A stretch of 44,342 nucleotides of DNA from positions 1-44,342 of the IMG/VR virus record IMGVR_UViG_3300006805_000003; one strand, given 5' to 3'. Shown here piece by piece: positions 37,713 to 44,342 of this stretch. The translations under genes and the position numbers were made by a program. This DNA comes from a virus. Numbering within the stretch: position 1 is the stretch's first letter; each line of letters starts with the position of its first letter. The notes under the pieces are model-generated. The model was given only the letters and a program-made list of their open reading frames with translations, did not search any database and was not told where the DNA came from.

Positions 37713-39368
37713 ATGAAAGAACTTCGCAAGCACGTCGATGGCCGACTCGCAGGTCTACGCAATGACAGACTCTCGTGGTGGGTCCATTGGCAGGAGCTTG
37801 CGAACTATATTCTTCCCCGGCGTTATCGCTGGCTCGTCACCCCGAACCAGGCTGGCCGAGGCTCCCCTATCAATACCAACATCATCGACTCAACCGGGAC
37901 TGAGGCCGCAAAGATCTGCTCCTCAGGTATGATGGCGGGGATCACTTCCCCTACCCGTCCTTGGTTTAAACTCGAGATCGAGAACTTCACCGGGCTCGAT
38001 GAGACCCATCCGGTTTCAGTCTGGATCGAGCAGGTCCAGCGGCTCATGTCGAAGGTGTTCTCGGAGTCCAACTTCTACAACGCTATGGCGATTGTATATG
38101 GGGACCTCGCGGTATTCGGCACATCCGCCCTCATTATCTACGAGGACTTCGATGATGTCATTCGTTGTTACAACCCATGTCTTGGCGAGTACTACCTCGC
38201 CAATTCCCCTCGCGGTGATGTCGATACGTTCTATCGTGAGTTCTCCCTCTCTGTCAGTCAGATCGTGAAAGAGTTCGGGATTGATAACTGCTCCGAGAGC
38301 GTCAAAGCTCTCCACCGTGCTGGCGGCGCTAACCTTTCAAAAGAACTCGTCATCGCTCACGGTATCGAGCCGATGACTTCATTCCGCCCTCCAGGCCTTA
38401 ACCCTGACTTCACCTTCTTCGAGGTATACTGGGAGAAGGGCTCATCCGACGACTGCATCCTCCGCAAGAAAGGTTTCTTCGAGATGCCGGGGCTGTTCCC
38501 TCGTTGGGATGTAGTTTCCAACGATGCTTATGGGCGCAGTCCTGGGATGGACGCTCTTGGCGACATCAAACAGCTCCAGCACGAGCAACGCCGCAAAGCT
38601 CAGGCCATTGACAAAACAGTCAACCCTCCGATGGTTGCTGATGTTCAGCTGAAGAACCAACCGGCCTCGCTTCTCCCAGGTGGGATCACTTATGTCTCCG
38701 GAATGAACTCCGCCGGGTTCAAACCTGCATTCCAGTTCAATCCGCCGATCCAGGAACTCATGATGGACATTCAACAGGTCCAGCTTCGGATCAAATCAAC
38801 CTTCTTCAACGATCTGTTCATGATGATTTCCAATCTGACCACTGTCCGGTCGGCTGCGGAAATCGACGCTCGTCGTGAAGAAAAGATGATTTCTCTAGGG
38901 CCGGTTCTTGAGCGCATCCACGGTGAGGCCCTCTCAAAAGCCATCACCCGAGTCTATAACATTCTTTCTCGGGGGAAACTTCTCCCACCACCTCCAGCTG
39001 AGATCCAGGGCCAGGCCGTCAAGATCAATTTCGTCTCGATGCTTGCTGAAGCCCAACGTGTCGCAGCTACCTCTGGTGTTGAGCGCGTTCTCGGCCTCGC
39101 CGGTAATCTTGCGGCTGCGGCCCCTGATGTCATGGATAACATCGACGTTGATCAGGCCATCAACGAATACGGCTCGATGATGTCTGTCACCATGAAGATG
39201 TTCCGAGACAAAAAGGTTGTTGATAAAATTCGTGCTGACCGTGCGAAACAGAACCAGCAAGCCCAACTTCTCGAACAAACAGTCGCTGGCGCGAAGGGTG
39301 CTAAAACCCTGTCTGAAACCGATGTCGGTGGTGGGCAGAACGCACTACAACAAATGATCGGAGGGTAA
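37713..39368 (+). CDS. Portal (head-tail connector) protein
   Basis: This 551-residue protein has the podovirus portal character: WWVHWQELANYILPRR near the N-terminus, GMMAGITSPTRPWFKLE, GKIYR-like strand regions replaced here by CILRKKGFFEMPGLFPRWD, and a C-terminal helical region ending LQQMIGG. Order between terminase and scaffold/capsid supports the call. Portals form a dodecameric ring through which DNA passes. Confidence 0.88.
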   Translation: MKELRKHVDGRLAGLRNDRLSWWVHWQELANYILPRRYRWLVTPNQAGRGSPINTNIIDSTGTEAAKICSSGMMAGITSPTRPWFKLEIENFTGLDETHPVSVWIEQVQRLMSKVFSESNFYNAMAIVYGDLAVFGTSALIIYEDFDDVIRCYNPCLGEYYLANSPRGDVDTFYREFSLSVSQIVKEFGIDNCSESVKALHRAGGANLSKELVIAHGIEPMTSFRPPGLNPDFTFFEVYWEKGSSDDCILRKKGFFEMPGLFPRWDVVSNDAYGRSPGMDALGDIKQLQHEQRRKAQAIDKTVNPPMVADVQLKNQPASLLPGGITYVSGMNSAGFKPAFQFNPPIQELMMDIQQVQLRIKSTFFNDLFMMISNLTTVRSAAEIDARREEKMISLGPVLERIHGEALSKAITRVYNILSRGKLLPPPPAEIQGQAVKINFVSMLAEAQRVAATSGVERVLGLAGNLAAAAPDVMDNIDVDQAINEYGSMMSVTMKMFRDKKVVDKIRADRAKQNQQAQLLEQTVAGAKGAKTLSETDVGGGQNALQQMIGG

Positions 39369-39968
39369 ATGAAAATCGCCATTTGCGTCCCCTCAGGGGA
39401 CATGATCCATGCTGACTTTGCACGATGTCTGGTCGGGCTGCTCTTACACTCAGCCCGCTCACACGAACTTTTTTACATCAATGGAAAATCGTCGATCGTT
39501 GCTACAGCACGGAATAACTGCGTCAAGCAAGCGTTAGCGTTTGATGTTGATTATATTCTGTTTCTCGATGCCGATATGGTTTTTCCGCCGAATATCCTTG
39601 ACAGGCTCCTCGAGTCAGGCAAAGATATAATTGGGTGTGCGTACAGGCGCCGGTCACCTCCTTATGACATAATGGCTCTTTCAGTTCAAGGTCCAGGAAG
39701 TCAAAAGGTAGAGGGAATTGCGGAAATGCTCGCACTCCCGACCGGCGTCCTGCTTATCGCAGCTAAGGTTTTTGAGAGTATCCCGAAGCCTTGGTTCAAG
39801 TTTGAGATCGACGCTGAGCGCGAGAAGATCACTGGCGAGGACGTACTCTTCTGCCGCGAGGCAGTTCTTGCTGGTTACAAAATCTGGATGGATGTTGAGG
39901 CATCCTACCACATCGGGCATTTAACCCAAAGCACTCTTGTTATCTCGAAGGAGGATAGTGATGAGTGA
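39369..39968 (+). CDS. GT-A-fold glycosyltransferase-like protein
   Basis: This 199-residue protein starts directly after the portal stop. It has ATARNNCVKQALAFDVD and a FLDADMVFPP motif with the DxD-like metal site used by GT-A glycosyltransferases, then GCAYRRR and ITGEDVLFC, which fits the later acidic motif of family 2. No signal peptide is seen, so it acts in the cytoplasm. Inside the capsid operon it may modify a virion protein or DNA, but no target is known. Confidence 0.75.
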   Translation: MKIAICVPSGDMIHADFARCLVGLLLHSARSHELFYINGKSSIVATARNNCVKQALAFDVDYILFLDADMVFPPNILDRLLESGKDIIGCAYRRRSPPYDIMALSVQGPGSQKVEGIAEMLALPTGVLLIAAKVFESIPKPWFKFEIDAEREKITGEDVLFCREAVLAGYKIWMDVEASYHIGHLTQSTLVISKEDSDE

Positions 39969-40254
39969 TTATAACGCGGGCGAGAAAGACGAAGTCTCGC
40001 TCCGCCAAAAGAAACTAGCCGCAGCACTTCGTGAAGAAGATGAAGCGCTTGGAGCCTTTCTCAAAACAGTCGCCGGTCGTCGCTGGTTTAAAAAAATTCT
40101 GGAAGATTGTCATATCTTCCAGAACCCATTCTCCGACGATGCTCTTAAAACAGCATTCTCGTGCGGGGAAATGAATGTAGGCCAGAAACTTCTGGTTAAT
40201 TTTATGCGAGTCGCCCCGAACCTATACATTCAGATGATGAAGGAAGTTGACTGA
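39961..40254 (+). CDS. Bbp19-like structural protein, 97 aa
   Basis: ATG 39961 follows AAGGAGG and overlaps the previous stop by eight bases. The pattern AGRRWFKKILEDCHIFQNPF, then TAFSCGEMNVGQKLL and NLYIQMMKE, is the signature of the Bordetella phage BPP-1 Bbp19-like domain. It is predicted to be a helical capsid-associated protein. Confidence 0.75.
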   Translation: MSDYNAGEKDEVSLRQKKLAAALREEDEALGAFLKTVAGRRWFKKILEDCHIFQNPFSDDALKTAFSCGEMNVGQKLLVNFMRVAPNLYIQMMKEVD

Positions 40255-40904
40255 TGCTTAAACTATTCCGCATTGCTTTTGCGCCGGAGAATGAAGGTGG
40301 AGGCGAGCCGCCAGCACCCGCTCCCGAACTCAAGCCAGTTGTCGAGACTTCGCTGATTGCCCCGAAGGAGGAACCTCCAAAGGAAGGCGAACCGCCGAAG
40401 GAACCGCCGAAGGAAGAGAAGAAGGAAGAGGCTACTCCATTCGATCCAGCTACCCTTACCTTACCTGAAGGCATGAAGGCTGAAGGGCCGATCATGGATA
40501 AGTTCAGTGAGATCGCCAAAGCTCGCGGACTGTCTCAGGAAACCGCTAACGAGTTGCTTGCTGTGTCGAGCGACTTGATCAAGGAATTTCAGACCGAGGC
40601 TGGAAAGCCTATCGAGCTCTGGAATAAAACTCAGACTGAATGGGTTGATGCCATTAAGACTGAGTTTCCCGCCGAAAAACTGATCGAGGCCCAAGCCTTC
40701 ATGGCAAAGGCTTTCAACCAGTTTGGCACACCGGCTGCGCAAGCGGCTTTCAATCTGACTGGCGCGGGTAACAACCCCGACATCTTTCGGATGTTTGCCT
40801 CGATGGCGAAAGCCTTATCGGAGGGGACTTCTGTCGAAGGAAAACCACAGACCACCGGCGCGCGGCCTTCGTTGGCTGACTCGCTTTATCCTCAAAAAGG
40901 TTAA
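40254..40904 (+). CDS. Scaffolding protein
   Basis: This 216-residue protein has a Pro/Glu/Lys-rich disordered N-terminal region (residues ~18-60, PPKEGEPPKEPPKEEKKEE), then a helical part (IAKARGLSQETANELLAVS) and the C-terminal SLADSLYPQ motif frequent in phage scaffolds. Position immediately before the capsid gene fits a protein that drives procapsid assembly and is later removed. Confidence 0.78.
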   Translation: MLKLFRIAFAPENEGGGEPPAPAPELKPVVETSLIAPKEEPPKEGEPPKEPPKEEKKEEATPFDPATLTLPEGMKAEGPIMDKFSEIAKARGLSQETANELLAVSSDLIKEFQTEAGKPIELWNKTQTEWVDAIKTEFPAEKLIEAQAFMAKAFNQFGTPAAQAAFNLTGAGNNPDIFRMFASMAKALSEGTSVEGKPQTTGARPSLADSLYPQKG

Positions 40905-40910
40905 AATCCT

Positions 40911-41954
40911 ATGGCAACACTTGGCACCACTGCCCTTACCTACGTCGATTGGGCGAAGCGTATGGACGATAATTTCAAGACTGCGAACATTGTCGAGCTT
41001 CTCTCGGTCGTGAACGAAATCCTCGAGGATCTGCTTGTCATTGAAGGCAACCTTGCCACTGGTCACAAAACGACCGTGCGCACCGGCCTGCCCTCCGGCA
41101 CGTGGCGTCTTTTGAATTACGGCGTTCCGAAGGCGAAATCGACCACTGCACAGATCACCGACACTTGTGGCAACCTCGAAGTCTACGCAGAAGTCGATAA
41201 GGATCTCGCAGATCTCAACGGCAATACGGCCTCGTTCCGTCTGTCGGAAACCATCGCCTTCATTCAGGGTCTCGGCATCAATGTCGCAGACACTTTGATG
41301 TACGGCAACACTGCAGTGAACCCGGAACGGTTCATGGGCGTGACTCCGCGTTTCAACACTGTCTCGACCGCAACTGCCCAGAACGCAGTCAACGTCGTCG
41401 ATGGTCTTGGAACCGGCTCTGACAACACCTCGATCTGGGTTATTACCTGGGGTGCAGACACTGCCCACGGCATTTTCCCGAAGGGGAAGATCACCGGCCT
41501 GCAGCACAAGGACCTCGGGGAATGGACCCTGCAGGACTCGAGCGGCAATCAGTACCAAGGTTATCGTGACCACTTCAAGTGGGAAATCGGCCTGACGGTT
41601 CGTGATTGGCGCTATATTGTCCGCATTGCAAACATTGACGTTTCGGATCTTTCCGGCGCCAGTGCTGCGAACATCATGAACCTTCTGGTCCGCGCTATCA
41701 ACCGTCTGCCCACGACTGCAGGTCGTGTTGGTCCGGTTCAGCAGTCGAACACTCCGTCCATCCGTGACTCGATGGGCCGGACTGTCATCTACTGCAACCG
41801 CACGATTCGCACGTATCTTGATCTGCAGGCCATGAACAAGACCAATGTGTTGCTGAAGCTGATCGAAGTTGATGGTATGGTCATCTCGACCTTCCGCGGC
41901 ATCCCGATCCGCACTTGCGACTCGATCCTCAACACCGAGGCCCGTGTGGTCTAA
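40911..41954 (+). CDS. Major capsid protein (BPP-1 Bbp17-like)
   Basis: The 347-residue product begins MATLGTTALTYVDWAKRMD and includes RTGLPSGTWRLLNYGVP, LADTLMYGNT-like text (here VADTLMYGNTAVNPERF), and LYWGENTVHGIFPKG-like text (here TAHGIFPKGK). These are typical of HK97-fold podovirus capsids of this group. It is flanked by the scaffold and Bbp16-like genes, so identification is firm at the family level. It forms the icosahedral shell. Confidence 0.88.
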   Translation: MATLGTTALTYVDWAKRMDDNFKTANIVELLSVVNEILEDLLVIEGNLATGHKTTVRTGLPSGTWRLLNYGVPKAKSTTAQITDTCGNLEVYAEVDKDLADLNGNTASFRLSETIAFIQGLGINVADTLMYGNTAVNPERFMGVTPRFNTVSTATAQNAVNVVDGLGTGSDNTSIWVITWGADTAHGIFPKGKITGLQHKDLGEWTLQDSSGNQYQGYRDHFKWEIGLTVRDWRYIVRIANIDVSDLSGASAANIMNLLVRAINRLPTTAGRVGPVQQSNTPSIRDSMGRTVIYCNRTIRTYLDLQAMNKTNVLLKLIEVDGMVISTFRGIPIRTCDSILNTEARVV

Positions 41955-41965
41955 GGAGAACTCAA

Positions 41966-42412
41966 ATGATCATTGATGGTGCACTTCTCTTCTCGACGGC
42001 GCAAGCAGTTACAGCGACTGCCCCCTCGACCAACATTGTCGATCTCGGCGTCAAGCGTGACATCGGCATCGGCGATAATCCGTCACTCAAGGTGATGGTG
42101 ATGGTGACGACAGCGTTCACCACGACCAACTCCGGTACGTTGCAGGTGGCCTTCCAGGGCTCCACTGATAACTCGACGTGGGACACCTACACCCTGTCGT
42201 CTGCATACGCAGCAGCAGCTTTGACCGCTGGTGCCCGTCTGCACGACATTGACGTTCCTCGTCCTGGCGCTGGTCAGGCTGCTCCGCGTTATATTCGTCT
42301 GAATTATGTTGTCGGGACTGGTGTGTTCAGTGCAGGCGCATTGACTGCGGCTGTTCTTGGCGATCGTCAGGAAAATATCACTTACGCCCCCGGCACCACT
42401 GTCACCAACTAA
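41966..42412 (+). CDS. Bbp16-like capsid cement protein
   Basis: ATG 41966 has GGAG seven bases upstream. The 148-residue product (MIIDGALLFSTAQAVTATA, then APRYIRLNYVVG) matches the BPP-1 Bbp16-like family, thought to stabilise the capsid. The beta-rich composition and placement immediately after the major capsid gene agree. Confidence 0.78.
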   Translation: MIIDGALLFSTAQAVTATAPSTNIVDLGVKRDIGIGDNPSLKVMVMVTTAFTTTNSGTLQVAFQGSTDNSTWDTYTLSSAYAAAALTAGARLHDIDVPRPGAGQAAPRYIRLNYVVGTGVFSAGALTAAVLGDRQENITYAPGTTVTN

Positions 42413-42424
42413 TAGGAGACTCCT

Positions 42425-42631
42425 ATGCAATTTCGACTTACCGCTACACATTATATCTGTGAGACAATACTCCCAGTAGGAACACTTGTCGGTAGTGGTA
42501 CCGATTATCCTGTCACTATCCCCTCGATCGAAATGGTAGGAGAGGATGATGCCGGGAAAAAGGCAGTCGATCTTCGCAAAAAGTCTTTTGTAGGTCTTGA
42601 CAAAGTCCTCGATAAGAAACTGGAGGCTTAA
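42425..42631 (+). CDS. Hypothetical virion-cluster protein, 68 aa
   Basis: GGAG seven bases before ATG and close packing between capsid-cement and 42632 genes support it. The product starts MQFRLTATHYICETILPVGT and ends in a basic helical part (KSFVGLDKVLDKKLEA). Such short proteins follow Bbp16-like genes in related phages. Function unknown. Confidence 0.6.
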   Translation: MQFRLTATHYICETILPVGTLVGSGTDYPVTIPSIEMVGEDDAGKKAVDLRKKSFVGLDKVLDKKLEA

Positions 42632-43000
42632 ATGGATACTTACTCCTCCAGTGGCGGACTTCGTGATGTAGCTACCATTACCATTCTATCGGGGCAGTCT
42701 CTTTCTGCCCCGATAGATCTTGGTTCTGGGAGACTTGGGGCAATCCAAGTTTCATCAGGATGGGATGCGGCCAATCTAACTTTCCAGGTATCTTCTGACG
42801 GAATTGTCTACAGCGATTTGTATGACGATACAGGAACTGAGGTTAAATGGATAGCTGCCGCTTCTCGTTTGATTGTTCCAGCAAATTTTGTGCAATGGTG
42901 TGCTATTCGTTATATCAAAGTGCGTTCAGGGACTTTTGTCGCACCGGTCACTCAAACAGCTGATCGGTCTTTGCTGGTATCTTCTTTTGTACTGATTTAA
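42632..43000 (+). CDS. Hypothetical structural protein, 122 aa
   Basis: It starts right after the upstream stop with GGAGG five bases before ATG. The product has a beta-sandwich-like pattern (ATITILSGQSLSAPIDLGS, LGAIQVSSGWDAANLTFQVS, then YIKVRSGT) seen in capsid decoration and head-fibre proteins that follow the capsid cluster. A 13-bp inverted repeat lies inside the gene (42685-42717). Confidence 0.6.
   Translation: MDTYSSSGGLRDVATITILSGQSLSAPIDLGSGRLGAIQVSSGWDAANLTFQVSSDGIVYSDLYDDTGTEVKWIAAASRLIVPANFVQWCAIRYIKVRSGTFVAPVTQTADRSLLVSSFVLI
42685..42717. repeat. 13-bp perfect inverted repeat within a coding region
   Basis: Arms 42685-42697 and 42705-42717 with a 7-base loop encode part of the 122-residue protein. 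No T run follows, so it is not an intrinsic terminator. The mRNA hairpin could stabilise the capsid transcript or limit downstream expression. Confidence 0.6.
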
Positions 43001-43012
43001 AGGAGGTTAGTT

Positions 43013-43141
43013 ATGCGTCGCTTTTTTATCTACTTTATTCAAAAAAAGTTTGAGGCTACAACCACTTCCCCAAACAACGCCCTCATGTGGCGCGGCGAGC
43101 CTTTGATGTGGCGCGGCGCGTATCTGGTTTGGAGAAGCTAA
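43013..43141 (+). CDS. Small protein with duplicated LMWRG motif, 42 aa
   Basis: ATG 43013 has AAAGGAGG upstream, the best ribosome binding site in this area. The product is MRRFFIYFIQKKFEATTTS followed by two copies of LMWRG within ALMWRGEPLMWRG and a VWRS end. The repeat is also seen at DNA level. The stop is adjacent to the next ATG (TAAATG). The family is unknown; a basic amphipathic peptide is conceivable. Confidence 0.6.
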   Translation: MRRFFIYFIQKKFEATTTSPNNALMWRGEPLMWRGAYLVWRS

Positions 43142-43951
43142 ATGTCACAGATTGATTTGGACCTTCTCACGCCGGACGCGACAATTCCCGCCACGTGCAT
43201 TTTGTTTGGCGCGGACGATCAAGCGGCGGGGCCGACAAGCGTCTACCCGCTGTCGTCGCTCTGGCAGAAACTCGTCGGATCAACGGCTTTTAGTGGCGAT
43301 ACCGTCACGGCGTCCAAGCCTTTGCTTGATTTGGTGCAGACGTGGAATAATGCGGCGGTCGGCTTTACGCTCCTGAAAATTAATGCGGTAAATACTGCAT
43401 CGGCAACGCTCTCATATGTCTTCGACGCGCAGGTAGGTGGGTCGTCTGTTTTCAGCGTCCGCAAAGATGGGCTGGTTACCTCGTCTATTGGCGGTGGTCT
43501 CACCTTCAATTCCTCAGGTGGCTATACCAGCATCGGTGTTGGGAATAGCGGGCTTGTCGTCCCATCGGTACTTGGTATCGGCGCGAGTGACACGCTGCTA
43601 AACCGCGATGCTGCTAACACGCTCGCCCAACGTAACGGGACCGCCGCGCAGGCTTTCAACGTCTACAACACCTACACGGATGCCTCGAACTATGAGCGGC
43701 TTGGTGTGCGGTGGTCATCTAATGTCGCCTATCTTGGACCCCAGAAAGCCGGGACCGGTTCGGATCGCTTGCTTGTCGTACAAACCGGGATCGTCACGGT
43801 TGTGGGATTGCCTAGCGCCTCTGCGTCAGGGGCAGGTGCTCGCGCGATGGTATCTGACGCCACAGCCACGACATTCGCTTCAACAGTATCGGGCGGCGGC
43901 GCAAACAAGGTCCCCGTCGTTTCGGACGGTACAAACTGGCTCATCGGCTAA
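43142..43951 (+). CDS. Tail fibre/appendage-like protein, 269 aa
   Basis: Residues ~170-205 contain AQAFNVYNTYTDASNYERLG and VRWSSNVAYLGPQKAGTG, a motif recurring in phage tail fibres and appendages. The end NKVPVVSDGTNWLIG is frequent in the same proteins. The N-terminal part is beta-rich. It is probably a virion surface fibre distinct from the tail fibre at 12880. No chaperone domain is seen. Confidence 0.65.
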   Translation: MSQIDLDLLTPDATIPATCILFGADDQAAGPTSVYPLSSLWQKLVGSTAFSGDTVTASKPLLDLVQTWNNAAVGFTLLKINAVNTASATLSYVFDAQVGGSSVFSVRKDGLVTSSIGGGLTFNSSGGYTSIGVGNSGLVVPSVLGIGASDTLLNRDAANTLAQRNGTAAQAFNVYNTYTDASNYERLGVRWSSNVAYLGPQKAGTGSDRLLVVQTGIVTVVGLPSASASGAGARAMVSDATATTFASTVSGGGANKVPVVSDGTNWLIG

Positions 43952-43963
43952 AGGATCAACCAA

Positions 43964-44233
43964 ATGTCTGTAATTTTCCCTGAAACGGTTATCGAAGACG
44001 CTGGCAAGGTGGCGGGCGTCGAACATGCGCGCGACCTCTACAACGCGGCAAACGCCACGCAGCGCCCCCTCACGGCTTCCGAATACCTACAATTCATCGC
44101 GATATCTGCCGTGACCTCCTACGCCACCGCGAAAGAGCGCTACGACCGACTTGTTAGCATTGGCGAGGCCAATCCCGTGCAGTCCATCGAAGCCCGCCTG
44201 GCCGAATATGAAGCAGCCCAGAAGGAAGCCTGA
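43964..44233 (+). CDS. Hypothetical helical protein, 89 aa
   Basis: This 89-residue helical protein (DAGKVAGVEHARDLYNAANAT, then SYATAKERYDRL, ending in RLAEYEAAQKEA) follows the fibre-like gene by 12 bases. It resembles short virion-cluster proteins but has no recognised family. Its last 14 bases form the start of the 123-base overlap with the left end. Confidence 0.6.
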   Translation: MSVIFPETVIEDAGKVAGVEHARDLYNAANATQRPLTASEYLQFIAISAVTSYATAKERYDRLVSIGEANPVQSIEARLAEYEAAQKEA

Positions 44234-44235
44234 AC

Positions 44236-44342
44236 GTGAATATCACTGCCGCACAGCAAGCCGCCAATGCTATTGATCTTGCCATCCGTGCAGGTGGCGT
44301 ACAGGCCGCACTTGCTCACATCGAATTGCTGTCTGAAATCGC
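44236..44342 (+). CDS. 5' part of the 58-aa gene, continued at 17-193
   Basis: Same GTG start and sequence as the gene at 17-193; the window ends inside it. It is not a second gene but the overlap of the circular contig. Confidence 0.85.
   Translation, partial: MNITAAQQAANAIDLAIRAGGVQAALAHIELLSEI

Noticed and set aside
35412-44233. Diversity-generating retroelement as in BPP-1
   Set aside because: No reverse transcriptase, template repeat or variable-repeat pair was seen despite the BPP-1-like capsid genes.
1-44342. CRISPR array, insertion sequence or integrase/attachment site
   Set aside because: No regularly spaced repeats, transposase or recombinase motifs were found; the Cas4-like nuclease stands with recombination genes only.

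Overview
The window is a complete small tailed-phage genome. Its first 123 bases (1-123) are identical to its last 123 (44220-44342), so the contig closes into a circle of 44,219 bp. The short-tail gene set is podovirus-like: T7-type tail tubular proteins A and B, three or four internal (ejection) virion proteins, and a T7 gp17-like fibre anchor. These are combined with a capsid module resembling Bordetella phage BPP-1 (Bbp19-, Bbp17- and Bbp16-like proteins). I see no integrase, repressor, reverse transcriptase, phage RNA polymerase or confirmed tRNA. The phage is therefore probably lytic and dependent on host RNA polymerase, which fits the sigma70-like promoters I find. The host is likely a proteobacterium, and the types of spanin, M15 endolysin and periplasmic ClpP-like protein suggest an alphaproteobacterium. 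That host call is inference.

Layout. A control region (about 34.99-35.41 kb) separates two divergent arms. The rightward (+) arm runs 35412 -> 44342 and, through the circle junction, 1 -> 15219. It encodes terminases, portal, a GT-A glycosyltransferase, Bbp19-like protein, scaffold, capsid, Bbp16-like protein, small virion proteins, M15 endolysin, tail tubes, ejection proteins with a lysozyme-like domain, the tail fibre, then holin and nested spanins. The leftward (-) arm runs 34990 -> 15216. It starts with a 30-residue membrane peptide and an early protein ending in DDLGL. A strong promoter and a structured RNA candidate follow (about 33.50-33.73 kb). After that comes a tightly overlapped train of small early genes, including several below usual annotation limits (57, 23, 16 and 14 residues). 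Next are a dNMP kinase, a UvrD-like helicase, a Cas4/RecB-like nuclease, a Sak4-like ATPase, a ParB-methyltransferase fusion and the polymerase genes. Each arm's terminator lies inside the last gene of the opposing arm.

The most striking features are four. (1) The family A DNA polymerase is split: one gene encodes a uracil-DNA-glycosylase-like domain plus exonuclease motifs I and II, and another encodes exonuclease motif III plus the polymerase domain. A complete DUF7768-like gene sits exactly between them, joined by stop/start overlaps. (2) A roughly 230-nt RNA candidate has its own consensus-like promoter, at least five helices, a TPsiC-like loop and an 8-bp end-closing helix before a U6 tract. 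(3) An intergenic control region carries a 16-bp inverted repeat, and its box recurs just downstream of the rightward promoter. (4) Coupled mini-ORFs and membrane micropeptides lie within the early operon.
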